Shown here piece after piece: positions 7,701 through 12,562 of a stretch of DNA of 12,562 bases; position 1 is the first letter of the stretch; each line of letters starts with the position of its first letter. A program made the translations under genes and the position numbers. This DNA comes from an uncultured Eubacteriales bacterium (lineage in GTDB: Bacteria > Bacillota > Clostridia > Oscillospirales > Acutalibacteraceae): contig CAKSPZ010000008.1 in assembly GCA_934486635.1 (NCBI GenBank), forward strand, positions 1-12,562, in the 5' to 3' direction. Below the pieces are notes generated by a model. The model searched no databases, had not been told where the DNA came from, and saw only the letters and a program-made list of their open reading frames with translations.

Positions 7701-10059
7701 CGGAACTCTAAGCCAAAAAGCAGAAAATTATATTAAATCATCTAACACATTTAATTTTATAAATGAAAATAATAACAAGATAATATTTAGAATTAATGTT
7801 GATGAAACTGTATCCATACTATATCTAGTAAGTAGCAACAATCTTGTTATCCCTAAAGAAATTTTAGTTGACAATAAATCTTATATTGTATCAGAAATAT
7901 TGGGTACAATTAATAAAAATGTAAAAACAGTTACTTTTCAAGAAGGCTTTAAAAAGTTAACTATTGGTGAATCAGCCTTTGCTTATTGCAACCAACTTAC
8001 CACATTTATTGTTCCAGAATCTGTTGTCTCTCTATCTATTGAATTTAATTCTTTTAATAACTGTGAAAAACTTAAAACATTTTCTATGCCAGATTCTATT
8101 TCTTCTTTAAATATTAAGTCTAATGCTTTTTTTAATTGTTTATTACTTGATAAATTTAATATTCCTAAACATGTTACATCACTACATATAGAAAGCTATG
8201 CTTTTTCTAAGTGTTCCTCGCTTCATGAATTCAACTTTGGTAACCAAATTGTATCATTAACTATAGGTCACGGGTGTTTTAATAACTGTGTTTCACTTGA
8301 AAAATTTAATGTTCCTGATTCTGTCACTTCCCTATCTATTATCAATGAGGCCTTTAATGGATGTGTTTTTTTAGAAACATTCACTGTTTCTCGTGCCACA
8401 GAATTCTTGTCTATTGGTAATTGGGCCTTTGCTTATTGCGAGTCTTTGATTTCATTTAATATTCCCATTGATAGTAAAATTAATTCTTTAATTATTAAAA
8501 AAGGCGCTTTCTTTCAATGTGGGTTACTTGAAAAATTTGATATTCCCAAGTCTGTAACTTCTTTAATTATTCAGGAAGATGCTTTCAAAAGTTGTCAAAC
8601 ACTTAAATCATTTAATATTTATAGTAATCTTGAATACTTGTATATTGATAATAGCGCTTTTAGTGGATGTTCTAATTTAAATACATTTAATCTTCCCGTT
8701 TCTTTAAGTTATATATACATAGGTAACAACGCTTTTATCAATAATGTACGGCTTAAAGATTTTAATATTCCCAATAATACTAAAATACACTCTATGTTTA
8801 TTGGAAATAATGCTTTTTATCAATGCGAATCACTTACTAAATTTAATATTCCTAATTCCGTCACCTCTCTAAATATTAGTGATGGAGCTTTTAATCAATG
8901 TACCTTGCTTACGACATTTGGTATACCTGAAACAGTCCTCGAATTACATATTGGATTTCTTTCCTTTGCTAACTGTTCCTCTCTTAAAAATTTAACTGTT
9001 CCTAAGTCTGTTACTTCATTACGCTTTAATACATTTGCTTTTGATAATTGTGAAGCAGTAAACACATTTAATATTCCTGATTCTGTTAAATGCTTAACCT
9101 TTACTGGAAATATTATTTCTGCATATAGTGCACCTAAAATTTTTAATATTCCTTCATCTGTTACTTCTTTAACTATTACAAGTTTTGCTTTTATGTATTG
9201 CAAACAGCTCACAGTATTTACCATACCAAATTCCGTCAAACATTTGTGCATTGACAAAGGTGCTTTTTTTAACTGTTCAAATCTTGTAAAATTTAATATT
9301 CCTAAAACGGTTTCACAATTATCTATAGGACATAATAGCTTTATAGGTTGCTCAAATCTTGAAGAATTTAATGTTCCTACAGCCATCTCATCTTTAACTA
9401 TTGGCTCTGAAGCTTTTTATGATTGTTATAATCTTAAAAAATTTAACTTTTCTGATTCTATTACTTCTTTAACTATAGGTAATGGGGCTTTTTACAATTG
9501 TAGAAGTCTTAACAACTTACAGATCTCTAATAACCTTACTTTCTTAACCATTGGCGACAATGCTTTCTATAATTGCTCTTCACTTACTGAATTTAATATT
9601 TTAAATAGTACTTTTAGTACATCTTTATCTATTGGTAATAATGCCTTTAAACAATGTTTATCACTTCAAGAATTTAATATTTTGGCCTATACTAAACATT
9701 TATTTATTAATACTTCTGCTTTTGATAGTTGCACTTCACTTCAATCCTTTAATGTTTTTGGCATTATAGAGTCGCTAACTATCAATGAAAAAGCTTTTGA
9801 CCACTGTTTACTCTTAAAAAAATTCAATATATCAAATCATGTTAATTTACAAAGCTTATCTATTGAAAATGAAGCTTTTAATTGTTGTCCATTCATAGAA
9901 GAATTCAATGTTCCTAATTCTATTGTATCTTTGTCTATTGGTCAAAAAGCCTTTTATAGCTGTTTGCTACTTAAACAAATTAGCATCCCTGCATCTGTTA
10001 AATTTTTACATATTGATTCTCTTGCTTTTAGCGACGATACCATTATCTATTATCAATAA
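4750..10059 (+). CDS. Nif11-type leader / uncharacterised domain / long BspA-like LRR exported protein, 1769 aa
   Basis: The start is set at the ATG at 4750: it has GAGGG 7 nt upstream, and the resulting N-terminus MNNEIKRFYEY matches the paralogue. The frame is open back to 4591, but that start lies inside the preceding terminator. Residues 1-81 are the Nif11-like leader ending LTNEDLLNVAGG. Residues 82-111 are a hydrophobic segment ending NTAHA. Six 14-residue units (type EFKQEPTKSQTTQS) occupy about 150-233. The uncharacterised domain (234-1069) keeps the paralogue's motifs: FRFFD, FMRCLFPSSAG, FADCADTV (Cys610), FWNYAIS, GHAS (His836). Residues 1070-1769 hold 27 full LRR_5 units plus a cap ending AFSDDTIIYYQ. 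It is a probable exported surface or adhesion protein. The family call is firm for the LRR, good for the leader, and open for the middle. Terminator at 10080-10126. Confidence 0.9.
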   Translation: MNNEIKRFYEYLIENTNVQEKLKKNLKIIKTQKELENFMKLEIMPLAKKNNFNLNLNDLMNHEKKSLQHLTNEDLLNVAGGISPKSLILSGGIFSLVLLGSGAINGNTAHAALPMNLVQKSTNNLEKSKPIILSNKNDKSVENNQPSQLDLKPEPTKVQMAQSKIKQEPTKSQTTQSEFKQEPTKSQTTQSGFKPEVTEVQVAQSEFKPEPIQNQATQSELKQELTPEQMPQNVIMNSSDTLDNTSSAKNEVNNTDMTYIAEALNLLDPYIYNISGTTERFRFFDGSKTQIAVGRSLGDNVPAWEFNKDQGEGSANFMRCLFPSSAGTLNSDGGVASLPSFTNDCAPTPETIAHIAAYIHNHVRRENSSLKKLVNKYWQDYSFGVKLLDFIEGYRPKPKPGSKREDNNIYTYIEKNSNLIDRIKNSIKLRNWDKVHELKNTQELINLVKDISTFNNYLKSVPSHFSNKEKNTEYKTFINTYLYLLKNATYMVEKQEILNENPTDNQFLPKYTTEKMLMCYFIHNFNTENDVNQFYNEAKKIILINNNNNDKLSLQNSLERLANVKNLLYKISQTKDCPYTEPLVENGSCQFVEFTTSNTLKFNSNTFADCADTVVRHIINLLSYHDSNGWNFILGNLNDYDKSFENSVNDVYNAINSNSEIDKKPIKDRLLQFFYYQATKSGTTSASQGNRTFWNYAISNMDKDTQYLYKIRYNNKGNELKCGWINCLKLTYNIIYTLKSSDQSFNQPLADAKSKIDDLDKNFRDKKDYQTLKTKLDQAIIATFGIITKIQISDDNDKTEKFEVNENDIFTKIYISKCSNNGDIIFTFPITHRIGHASINFSPNTTTPFNDTPEDKKLEDFLKEDSIAQFLSNIFNISCNSKLEFNCIFGPGINISKDAKKTNNTTFYNNYNTLRFLKESLGEANNAWRIDQSLSLFSININNISNINVKSKNNSIVSLSQFIFDSYIRTRDQFILFLTINPLFGTLSQKAENYIKSSNTFNFINENNNKIIFRINVDETVSILYLVSSNNLVIPKEILVDNKSYIVSEILGTINKNVKTVTFQEGFKKLTIGESAFAYCNQLTTFIVPESVVSLSIEFNSFNNCEKLKTFSMPDSISSLNIKSNAFFNCLLLDKFNIPKHVTSLHIESYAFSKCSSLHEFNFGNQIVSLTIGHGCFNNCVSLEKFNVPDSVTSLSIINEAFNGCVFLETFTVSRATEFLSIGNWAFAYCESLISFNIPIDSKINSLIIKKGAFFQCGLLEKFDIPKSVTSLIIQEDAFKSCQTLKSFNIYSNLEYLYIDNSAFSGCSNLNTFNLPVSLSYIYIGNNAFINNVRLKDFNIPNNTKIHSMFIGNNAFYQCESLTKFNIPNSVTSLNISDGAFNQCTLLTTFGIPETVLELHIGFLSFANCSSLKNLTVPKSVTSLRFNTFAFDNCEAVNTFNIPDSVKCLTFTGNIISAYSAPKIFNIPSSVTSLTITSFAFMYCKQLTVFTIPNSVKHLCIDKGAFFNCSNLVKFNIPKTVSQLSIGHNSFIGCSNLEEFNVPTAISSLTIGSEAFYDCYNLKKFNFSDSITSLTIGNGAFYNCRSLNNLQISNNLTFLTIGDNAFYNCSSLTEFNILNSTFSTSLSIGNNAFKQCLSLQEFNILAYTKHLFINTSAFDSCTSLQSFNVFGIIESLTINEKAFDHCLLLKKFNISNHVNLQSLSIENEAFNCCPFIEEFNVPNSIVSLSIGQKAFYSCLLLKQISIPASVKFLHIDSLAFSDDTIIYYQ
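5197..5448 (+). repeat. Six tandem 42-bp coding repeats (14-aa linker units), diverged
   Basis: Units start at 5197, 5239, 5281, 5323, 5365 and 5407 and encode variants of EFKQEPTKSQTTQS. They sit at the same residue positions (about 150-233), in the same number and with the same unit length as in the upstream gene. The sequence of the unit is different, and the copies are less uniform. Confidence 0.85.
7957..10056 (+). repeat. LRR array, 27 full units plus terminal cap
   Basis: Residues 1070-1769: 23 units of 25 residues, four of 27 (for example IDSKINS, NNTKIHS, FSTS and NLQS ends), and the cap LHIDSLAFSDDTIIYYQ. The A-F-x-x-C motif is kept in most units. One unit (LTFTGNIISAYSAPK) has lost it. 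Confidence 0.85.
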
Positions 10060-10079
10060 ATACGTTATAACGATTTTTT

Positions 10080-10126
10080 ATATGTTGACCCTAATTCTTT
10101 AGTGGTCAACATATTTTTTATTTTTA
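10080..10126 (+). terminator. Rho-independent terminator after the third LRR gene
   Basis: An 11-bp stem pairs 10080-10090 (ATATGTTGACC) with 10104-10114 (GGTCAACATAT). A 13-nt loop and a strong T-rich tail (TTTTTTATTTTT) complete it. It begins 20 bp after the stop codon. Confidence 0.85.
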
Positions 10127-10146
10127 TACGTTGTGTACACTTTTCA

Positions 10147-10214
10147 CTAATGTTGTTTGCATTTTTAAATAAAATATAATATAACTCGCTTATTCACGGT
10201 ATAGAGAACGCGGG
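10147..10214 (+). promoter_or_regulatory. Decayed third copy of the LRR-gene promoter/RBS module
   Basis: CTAAT (10147-10151), a TTTGCA box at 10156-10161, TATAAT at 10175-10180 and GCGGGAATTTTATA align with the intact modules. The -35/-10 spacer is about 13 bp instead of 17. The extended TG is lost and GAGGG has become GCGGG. It probably no longer drives useful expression. Confidence 0.65.
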
Positions 10215-10220
10215 AATTTT

Positions 10221-10416
10221 ATAAATATCTACCTATAAATACCAAACTTCAAAATGAAATTACAGACATATGCCATACAATTAACAACAATGAAGTACTA
10301 GAAAAAACACTTACAGAACGTATTATACAATTCTTTTATTATTAGGAACTAAACAACGGCATTGATATAGCCTCTCAATAAGCCCGAATCTTTTGGATTC
10401 ATATAATTAATAATGC
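10221..10416 (+). pseudogene. Internally deleted remnant of a fourth Nif11-LRR paralogue
   Basis: ATAAAT at 10221 sits exactly where the intact genes have ATGAAT after GGAATTTT, so the start codon is lost. A few bases later the sequence jumps to a fragment of the central domain. The frame from 10241 reads pieces such as INNNEV, KTLTERIIQFFYY, GIDIASQ and ARIFW. These match NNEVDKKTLKERLILFFYYQ, ADISSQ and ARTFW around residues 600-660 of the 1193-aa paralogue. A TAG replaces the Gln after FFYY and a TAA replaces the Glu after SQ. The fragment is also out of frame with the former start. Leader, linker and LRR array are all gone. It is clearly non-functional, the product of a large internal deletion followed by decay. 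Confidence 0.8.
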
Positions 10417-10517
10417 AGTTTCTCGTTAAAACTTGTGATATTTTCAAGCGGTATTGATTTATTTCTATAATCCATTATTGATAAATATTCAATGTGCTAT
10501 AGCCCCTCGATTGTCAT
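10407..10517 (-). pseudogene. Possible decayed short gene, product unrecognised
   Basis: On the minus strand, an SD-like AGAGGTGA stands 8 nt before an ATG at 10517. The frame reads MTIEGL, then TAG, then continues open for about 30 codons (HIEYLSIMDYRNKSIP...) to a TAA at 10407-10409, inside the neighbouring paralogue remnant. The good SD and the open stretch suggest a broken coding piece, but I do not recognise it and it could be chance. Together with the remnant to its left it fills most of the 560-bp gap between the large LRR gene and the next CDS. Confidence 0.25.
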
Positions 10518-10558
10518 GCCAGGTTTCACCTCTTTAATTTAGAAATATTGACCTTAAA

Positions 10559-10587
10559 TTTGCTTAATAAAAAAAACATGTTATAAT
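10559..10587 (+). promoter_or_regulatory. Promoter of the ADP-ribosyltransferase-like gene
   Basis: TTTGCT at 10559-10564, a 17-bp spacer, then TGT-TATAAT with TATAAT at 10582-10587 (extended -10). The layout is the same as in the two LRR-gene promoters (TTTACT-17-TGG-TATAAT), which suggests the same housekeeping-type sigma factor. The RBS GGAGG follows at 10608-10612. Confidence 0.6.
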
Positions 10588-10620
10588 ATATGATTATATG
10601 TAATGTTGGAGGAAATAAAT

Positions 10621-11547
10621 TTGAAAATATTAAAAAAGCTAACAATAATAATTTTGTCTGTTTGTATATCTGTTCCACATTTAGCTGTTAGCGCAAAAGC
10701 AAATACAAATCCTACTGAACTTCTTGAAAGTTCTTCACTTAAAGAGAACGCTGAACATTTATATGAAGAAATTAACAAATTTCTTTTAGAATATAAAGAT
10801 GTCCTTCCTGAAAAATTTGATGATATTTGTAAAGAATATATTGCAAAAGACATTACAACAGTAAATTTATTAAACGAAAAAGACTTTCAAGAAAAATCTA
10901 AGGATAATATTATTTTATATCGAGGTTTAAATGAAAAATATTTTGCTGATAACTTAAAAAAAGGCATTATTTATTTACCTTCCAATACCAAAAACGTAAG
11001 AGGTATGGGAATTTACACCACTACATCTTTCTTTTGTGCTAAACATTATTCTGATAAAAATAATTCTGAAACAATTGTAAAAATGTTAATACCAAAATCA
11101 GGAGTAAAAATTTTAGAAAATGAATATTTGGAAAGATTAAAGGACATAATTCGCAGAACGCATCCTAAAGAATTTGGAGCGTTTTCTAAAGAAAACAAAG
11201 AAAAATATATATTTGATTCTATGTCGAAGTACATAAATGAACAATTTAACAAAGTGCTTGAAAAAATTGAGAAAGAGAAAATTGACAGTCCCGATGAGCA
11301 GCAACGTCTTTTAGATGAATTAGGAGAACAATTAAAAAAAGACCCTACTTATCAAAAGTTAAAAGCCACCCGAAAAAGATATTTTAAGGAAAATAAAGCA
11401 TCTGTCTTTTATAATTCAGGACTTTTAACCAAACTTTTGGGTTTTGATGTTTTACACAGCATTGATTATTTAAGTAATACAGTTGATTATAAAGAAGAAG
11501 AATATTTAGTTATAAATGCTAAGGTTGTAAGCATTCTTAGCATTTAA
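10621..11547 (+). CDS. Secreted protein with ADP-ribosyltransferase-like motifs, 308 aa
   Basis: The start is set at TTG 10621, because GGAGG at 10608-10612 lies 8 nt upstream. The alternative ATG at 10603 would overlap that RBS and extend the signal peptide by six residues. Residues 1-25 form a classical Sec signal peptide: KILKK, a hydrophobic core, then LAVSA with cleavage after Ala25. The body carries motifs in the order expected for an ADP-ribosyltransferase fold: LYRG with Arg101, then GMGIYTTTS at 128-136 followed by A140 and Y143, and near the end EEEYLVIN with an E-x-E at 292-294. This resembles the Arg / Ser-Thr-Ser / Glu-x-Glu layout of the R-S-E class. Residues about 165-265 are a charged, helical insertion, larger than in a minimal domain. 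There is no Nif11 leader and no LRR. The family assignment is tentative; an exported effector or toxin acting by NAD-dependent modification is the best guess. No immunity gene is evident. No strong terminator follows. Confidence 0.75.
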   Translation: MKILKKLTIIILSVCISVPHLAVSAKANTNPTELLESSSLKENAEHLYEEINKFLLEYKDVLPEKFDDICKEYIAKDITTVNLLNEKDFQEKSKDNIILYRGLNEKYFADNLKKGIIYLPSNTKNVRGMGIYTTTSFFCAKHYSDKNNSETIVKMLIPKSGVKILENEYLERLKDIIRRTHPKEFGAFSKENKEKYIFDSMSKYINEQFNKVLEKIEKEKIDSPDEQQRLLDELGEQLKKDPTYQKLKATRKRYFKENKASVFYNSGLLTKLLGFDVLHSIDYLSNTVDYKEEEYLVINAKVVSILSI

Positions 11548-11671
11548 AATTTGCACAATTTATTTTACTTTCTTAAACAATAGACTTCCGCTTGCTTTTA
11601 AATAAAAAGAAAAATTTTCTATTTGCAAGAATTTCCCCGTAGGTAATATAATTTTTATTGTCGGCTATATA

Positions 11672-11752
11672 TTAAACTTCTATGCCGTTTTTCTTCTTTA
11701 TATGGTCATTTATATTAATCTCAAACAACGTTTCAAATACTGACCACTGACC
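11672..11752 (-). pseudogene. N-terminal remnant resembling a DUF1071/Sak3 phage single-strand annealing protein
   Basis: The minus-strand frame reads WSVFETLFEININDHIKKK, then NGIEV and a TAA stop. From memory, DUF1071 (Sak3-like phage recombinases) commonly begin near SVFETL..INVNDHTEKK-NGL and continue YLSWAWA. Here the match breaks right after NG, and the Met expected before SVFE is Trp. So this is a truncated, start-less fragment of about 26 codons, in frame with and immediately after the TAA that ends the broken Cys-rich gene upstream. Such proteins promote annealing during phage recombination; this piece cannot do so. Confidence 0.55.
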
Positions 11753-11993
11753 TTATTTTTGTTCATAAAACACACTCCATAAACGCTCCATATCAGCTTT
11801 TTCGGCTTCTAAATCCGGCAATTCTGCTGTAGATTTATAAAATATATATCACAAGACATTGTTCACAGCAGTTAAAGCCATTGCGGACGTAATATTGGTC
11901 ATCTGCTATATATTCTTCAAAGAAAAAACATTTTAAAACCGGAATTGAGTCATTATCCGGCGGTGTTAAATATACTCTGTCCTCTATATCCAT
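11753..11993 (-). pseudogene. Frameshifted small Cys-rich (zinc-ribbon-like) phage-type protein
   Basis: The ATG at 11993 has GAGGAG 9 nt upstream (plus-strand 12003-12008) and lies directly after the stop of the 37-aa ORF. The frame codes for 52 residues, including LKCFFFEEYIADDQYYVRNG and a CCEQC cluster, and stops at 11835-11837. The other frame continues with STAELPDLEAEKADMERLW and ends FYEQK-stop at 11753. Adding two bases (one AT) in the ATATATAT tract at the break would restore one 80-residue protein. This suggests a slippage deletion. The pattern resembles small phage zinc-ribbon proteins of the type CxxC...GxxYY...CxxC, with one expected Cys replaced by Phe. The function is unknown and it is probably inactive. 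Confidence 0.5.
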
Positions 11994-12107
11994 TTATTTT
12001 TTCTCCTCGAACTTACGGCAAATAATTTTAAACGATTCTACCGTTTTTTCTTCTAAGTCTTTTATTTTCTGTTCATGTCTTAGATTAACCGCTAAAATTA
12101 TCTGCAT
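11994..12107 (-). CDS. Small hypothetical protein, 37 aa, phage-like context
   Basis: The ATG at 12107 has a strong RBS, AAAGGAG, at 12116-12122 with an 8-nt spacer. The product begins MQIILAVNLRHEQKIKDLEE and is mostly charged, probably a single helix, ending RKFEEKK. Its TAA abuts the ATG of the next minus-strand ORF, a translation-coupled arrangement typical of phage modules. A terminator-like hairpin lies just upstream of the RBS. I do not recognise the family. Confidence 0.5.
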   Translation of the reverse strand: MQIILAVNLRHEQKIKDLEEKTVESFKIICRKFEEKK

Positions 12108-12125
12108 TTTTACTGCTCCTTTACT

Positions 12126-12169
12126 AAAAAAAAGACACCCATTAGTAAAATCAATACTATTTAGATGTC
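12126..12169 (-). terminator. Minus-strand terminator or attenuator before the 37-aa ORF
   Basis: Read on the minus strand, GACATCTA...TAGTA pairs with TACTA..TGGGTGTC, with two G-U pairs and a small internal loop. It is followed by eight T (plus-strand A-run 12126-12133). The T-run ends only a few bases before the RBS at 12116-12122. No gene is seen upstream on this strand between 12170 and the tRNA fragment. It could end a lost gene or act as an attenuator. I see nothing else in 12170-12303. Confidence 0.55.
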
Positions 12170-12303
12170 CTTAAAATGTAATCTTGTAGTTTTTAATACA
12201 GCACCTTAAAATTTAATTTTTTCGGTTTATAACTCGTATGGTTGTATTTTTGAATTTTACAATAAACTTTTCATGTTAGAGTCAGTTCTTTATTCGAAGG
12301 TAT

Positions 12304-12332
12304 AACAAGCCCCCATGAAATGGGGGCTTGTT
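12304..12332 (-). terminator. Perfect 13-bp hairpin downstream of the tRNA-Asn fragment
   Basis: AACAAGCCCCCAT and ATGGGGGCTTGTT form a perfect GC-rich stem around a 3-nt loop, beginning at the CCA end of the tRNA fragment on the minus strand. This is a normal position for a tRNA terminator. However, the following bases (ATACCTTCG) are not a clear T-run, so it may instead be a processing or protective hairpin. Confidence 0.5.
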
Positions 12333-12376
12333 GGCTCTCCCTGTTGGACTCGAACCAACGACCCTGCGGTTAACAA
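12332..12376 (-). pseudogene. 3' half of tRNA-Asn (GTT), probable attachment-site scar
   Basis: On the minus strand the anticodon loop TTGTTAA (anticodon GTT, plus-strand 12372-12374) is followed by CCGCA, GGGTC, a perfect T-arm (GTTGG-TTCGAGT-CCAAC), the acceptor strand AGGGAGA, G and CCA. The 5' half does not fit. No TCTCCCT pairs with the acceptor strand at the expected distance, no standard D-arm is seen, and pair 31-39 is C-C. The match therefore begins at the anticodon loop, where tyrosine recombinases often cross over in tRNA genes. It is best read as an att duplicate left by an integrated element rather than a working tRNA. Confidence 0.65.
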
Positions 12377-12464
12377 GCGCATACCATACCTTTTAACTCC
12401 GATTCTCCCTTGTCTACCTTGAACTAACAATATTTTCGGTTAAAGCCATTGTCGTGCAACGAGT

Positions 12465-12562
12465 TCAGTCTAACAATTTTCTGTATTTTTTTATTTTGAC
12501 ATATAACACGTTATCGGAAATATTGTCGCGCTGTTCGCTTGAAACGCTTCTCATCGCTCTGT
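12465..12562 (-). CDS. Possible C-terminal end of a minus-strand gene entering from the right edge
   Basis: The frame is open from the window edge to a TGA at 12465-12467. An ATG at 12554 would give 29 residues (MRSVSSEQRDNISDN..., ending KKYRKLLD) but has no visible RBS, and the frame continues past the edge. Base composition is less AT-rich than in the LRR genes. I do not recognise it. Given the tRNA scar just downstream it could belong to an integrated element, but it may be chance. Confidence 0.25.
   Translation of the reverse strand, partial: RAMRSVSSEQRDNISDNVLYVKIKKYRKLLD

Noticed and set aside
10221..10416. TAG as a recoded glutamine codon (TAG replaces Gln after FFYY)
   Set aside because: The long genes contain no in-frame TAG, a TAA also replaces a Glu in the same fragment, and the start codon is lost. 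Plain decay explains it.
10603..10620. ATG 10603 as start of the ART-like protein
   Set aside because: GGAGG lies inside that extension and is ideally spaced for TTG 10621, which also gives a normal signal peptide.
11591..11629. Terminator after the ART-like gene (CTTGC...GCAAG hairpin)
   Set aside because: The stem is interrupted and AT-rich, and it lacks a T-run on either strand.
12332..12410. Intact tRNA-Asn gene
   Set aside because: No 5' acceptor strand complementary to AGGGAGA and no proper D-arm can be found at the required spacing.

Overview
The window is very AT-rich. It carries canonical bacterial signals: TATAAT boxes, GAGGG or GGAGG ribosome-binding sites, and Rho-independent hairpins with T-runs. 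It is dominated by one family of giant repeat proteins. Leucine-rich repeats of the BspA/LRR_5 type, a Nif11-type leader with a double glycine, and phage debris on the right flank fit a low-GC, host- or gut-associated bacterium. Firmicutes (possibly Negativicutes) is the best guess, but nothing here proves the lineage.

Left and centre (1-10059, plus strand). Three tandem paralogues of a large LRR protein lie head to tail. The first is cut by the window edge, so only its C-terminal LRR array is seen (3-824). The second (965-4546, 1193 aa) and third (4750-10059, 1769 aa) are complete. Both share one plan: Nif11-like leader ending in AGG (residues 1-81), hydrophobic segment ending in an Ala-His-Ala signal-peptidase-like site (82-111), a low-complexity linker with six 14-residue repeats (about 150-233), a long uncharacterised domain, then a C-terminal LRR array. 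Array length differs sharply: at least 10, then 6, then 27 full repeats. Each complete gene has its own nearly identical extended -10 promoter and RBS module. Hairpin terminators follow the second and third genes, so these are separate transcription units rather than one operon.

Middle right (10060-11547). A third copy of the promoter/RBS module is followed by a decayed, internally deleted fourth paralogue. Its ATG has become ATA, and it joins directly to a fragment of the central domain that contains two stop codons. Next comes a separate exported protein of 308 aa, started by TTG, with motifs resembling an ADP-ribosyltransferase. Its promoter has the same style as those of the LRR genes.

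Right end (11548-12562). The coding direction switches to minus. There are small or broken phage-like genes: a 37-aa ORF behind a hairpin terminator, a frameshifted Cys-rich protein, and an N-terminal remnant resembling the DUF1071/Sak3 single-strand annealing proteins. Beyond them lies the 3' half of a tRNA-Asn without a matching 5' half. This looks like an attachment-site scar of an integrated element.

How it may work together (inference): the locus encodes variable, exported, probably surface-exposed adhesion-type proteins, with a candidate secreted toxin or effector next to them, bordered by prophage remains. No dedicated ABC transporter or peptidase for the GG leader is present in the window.
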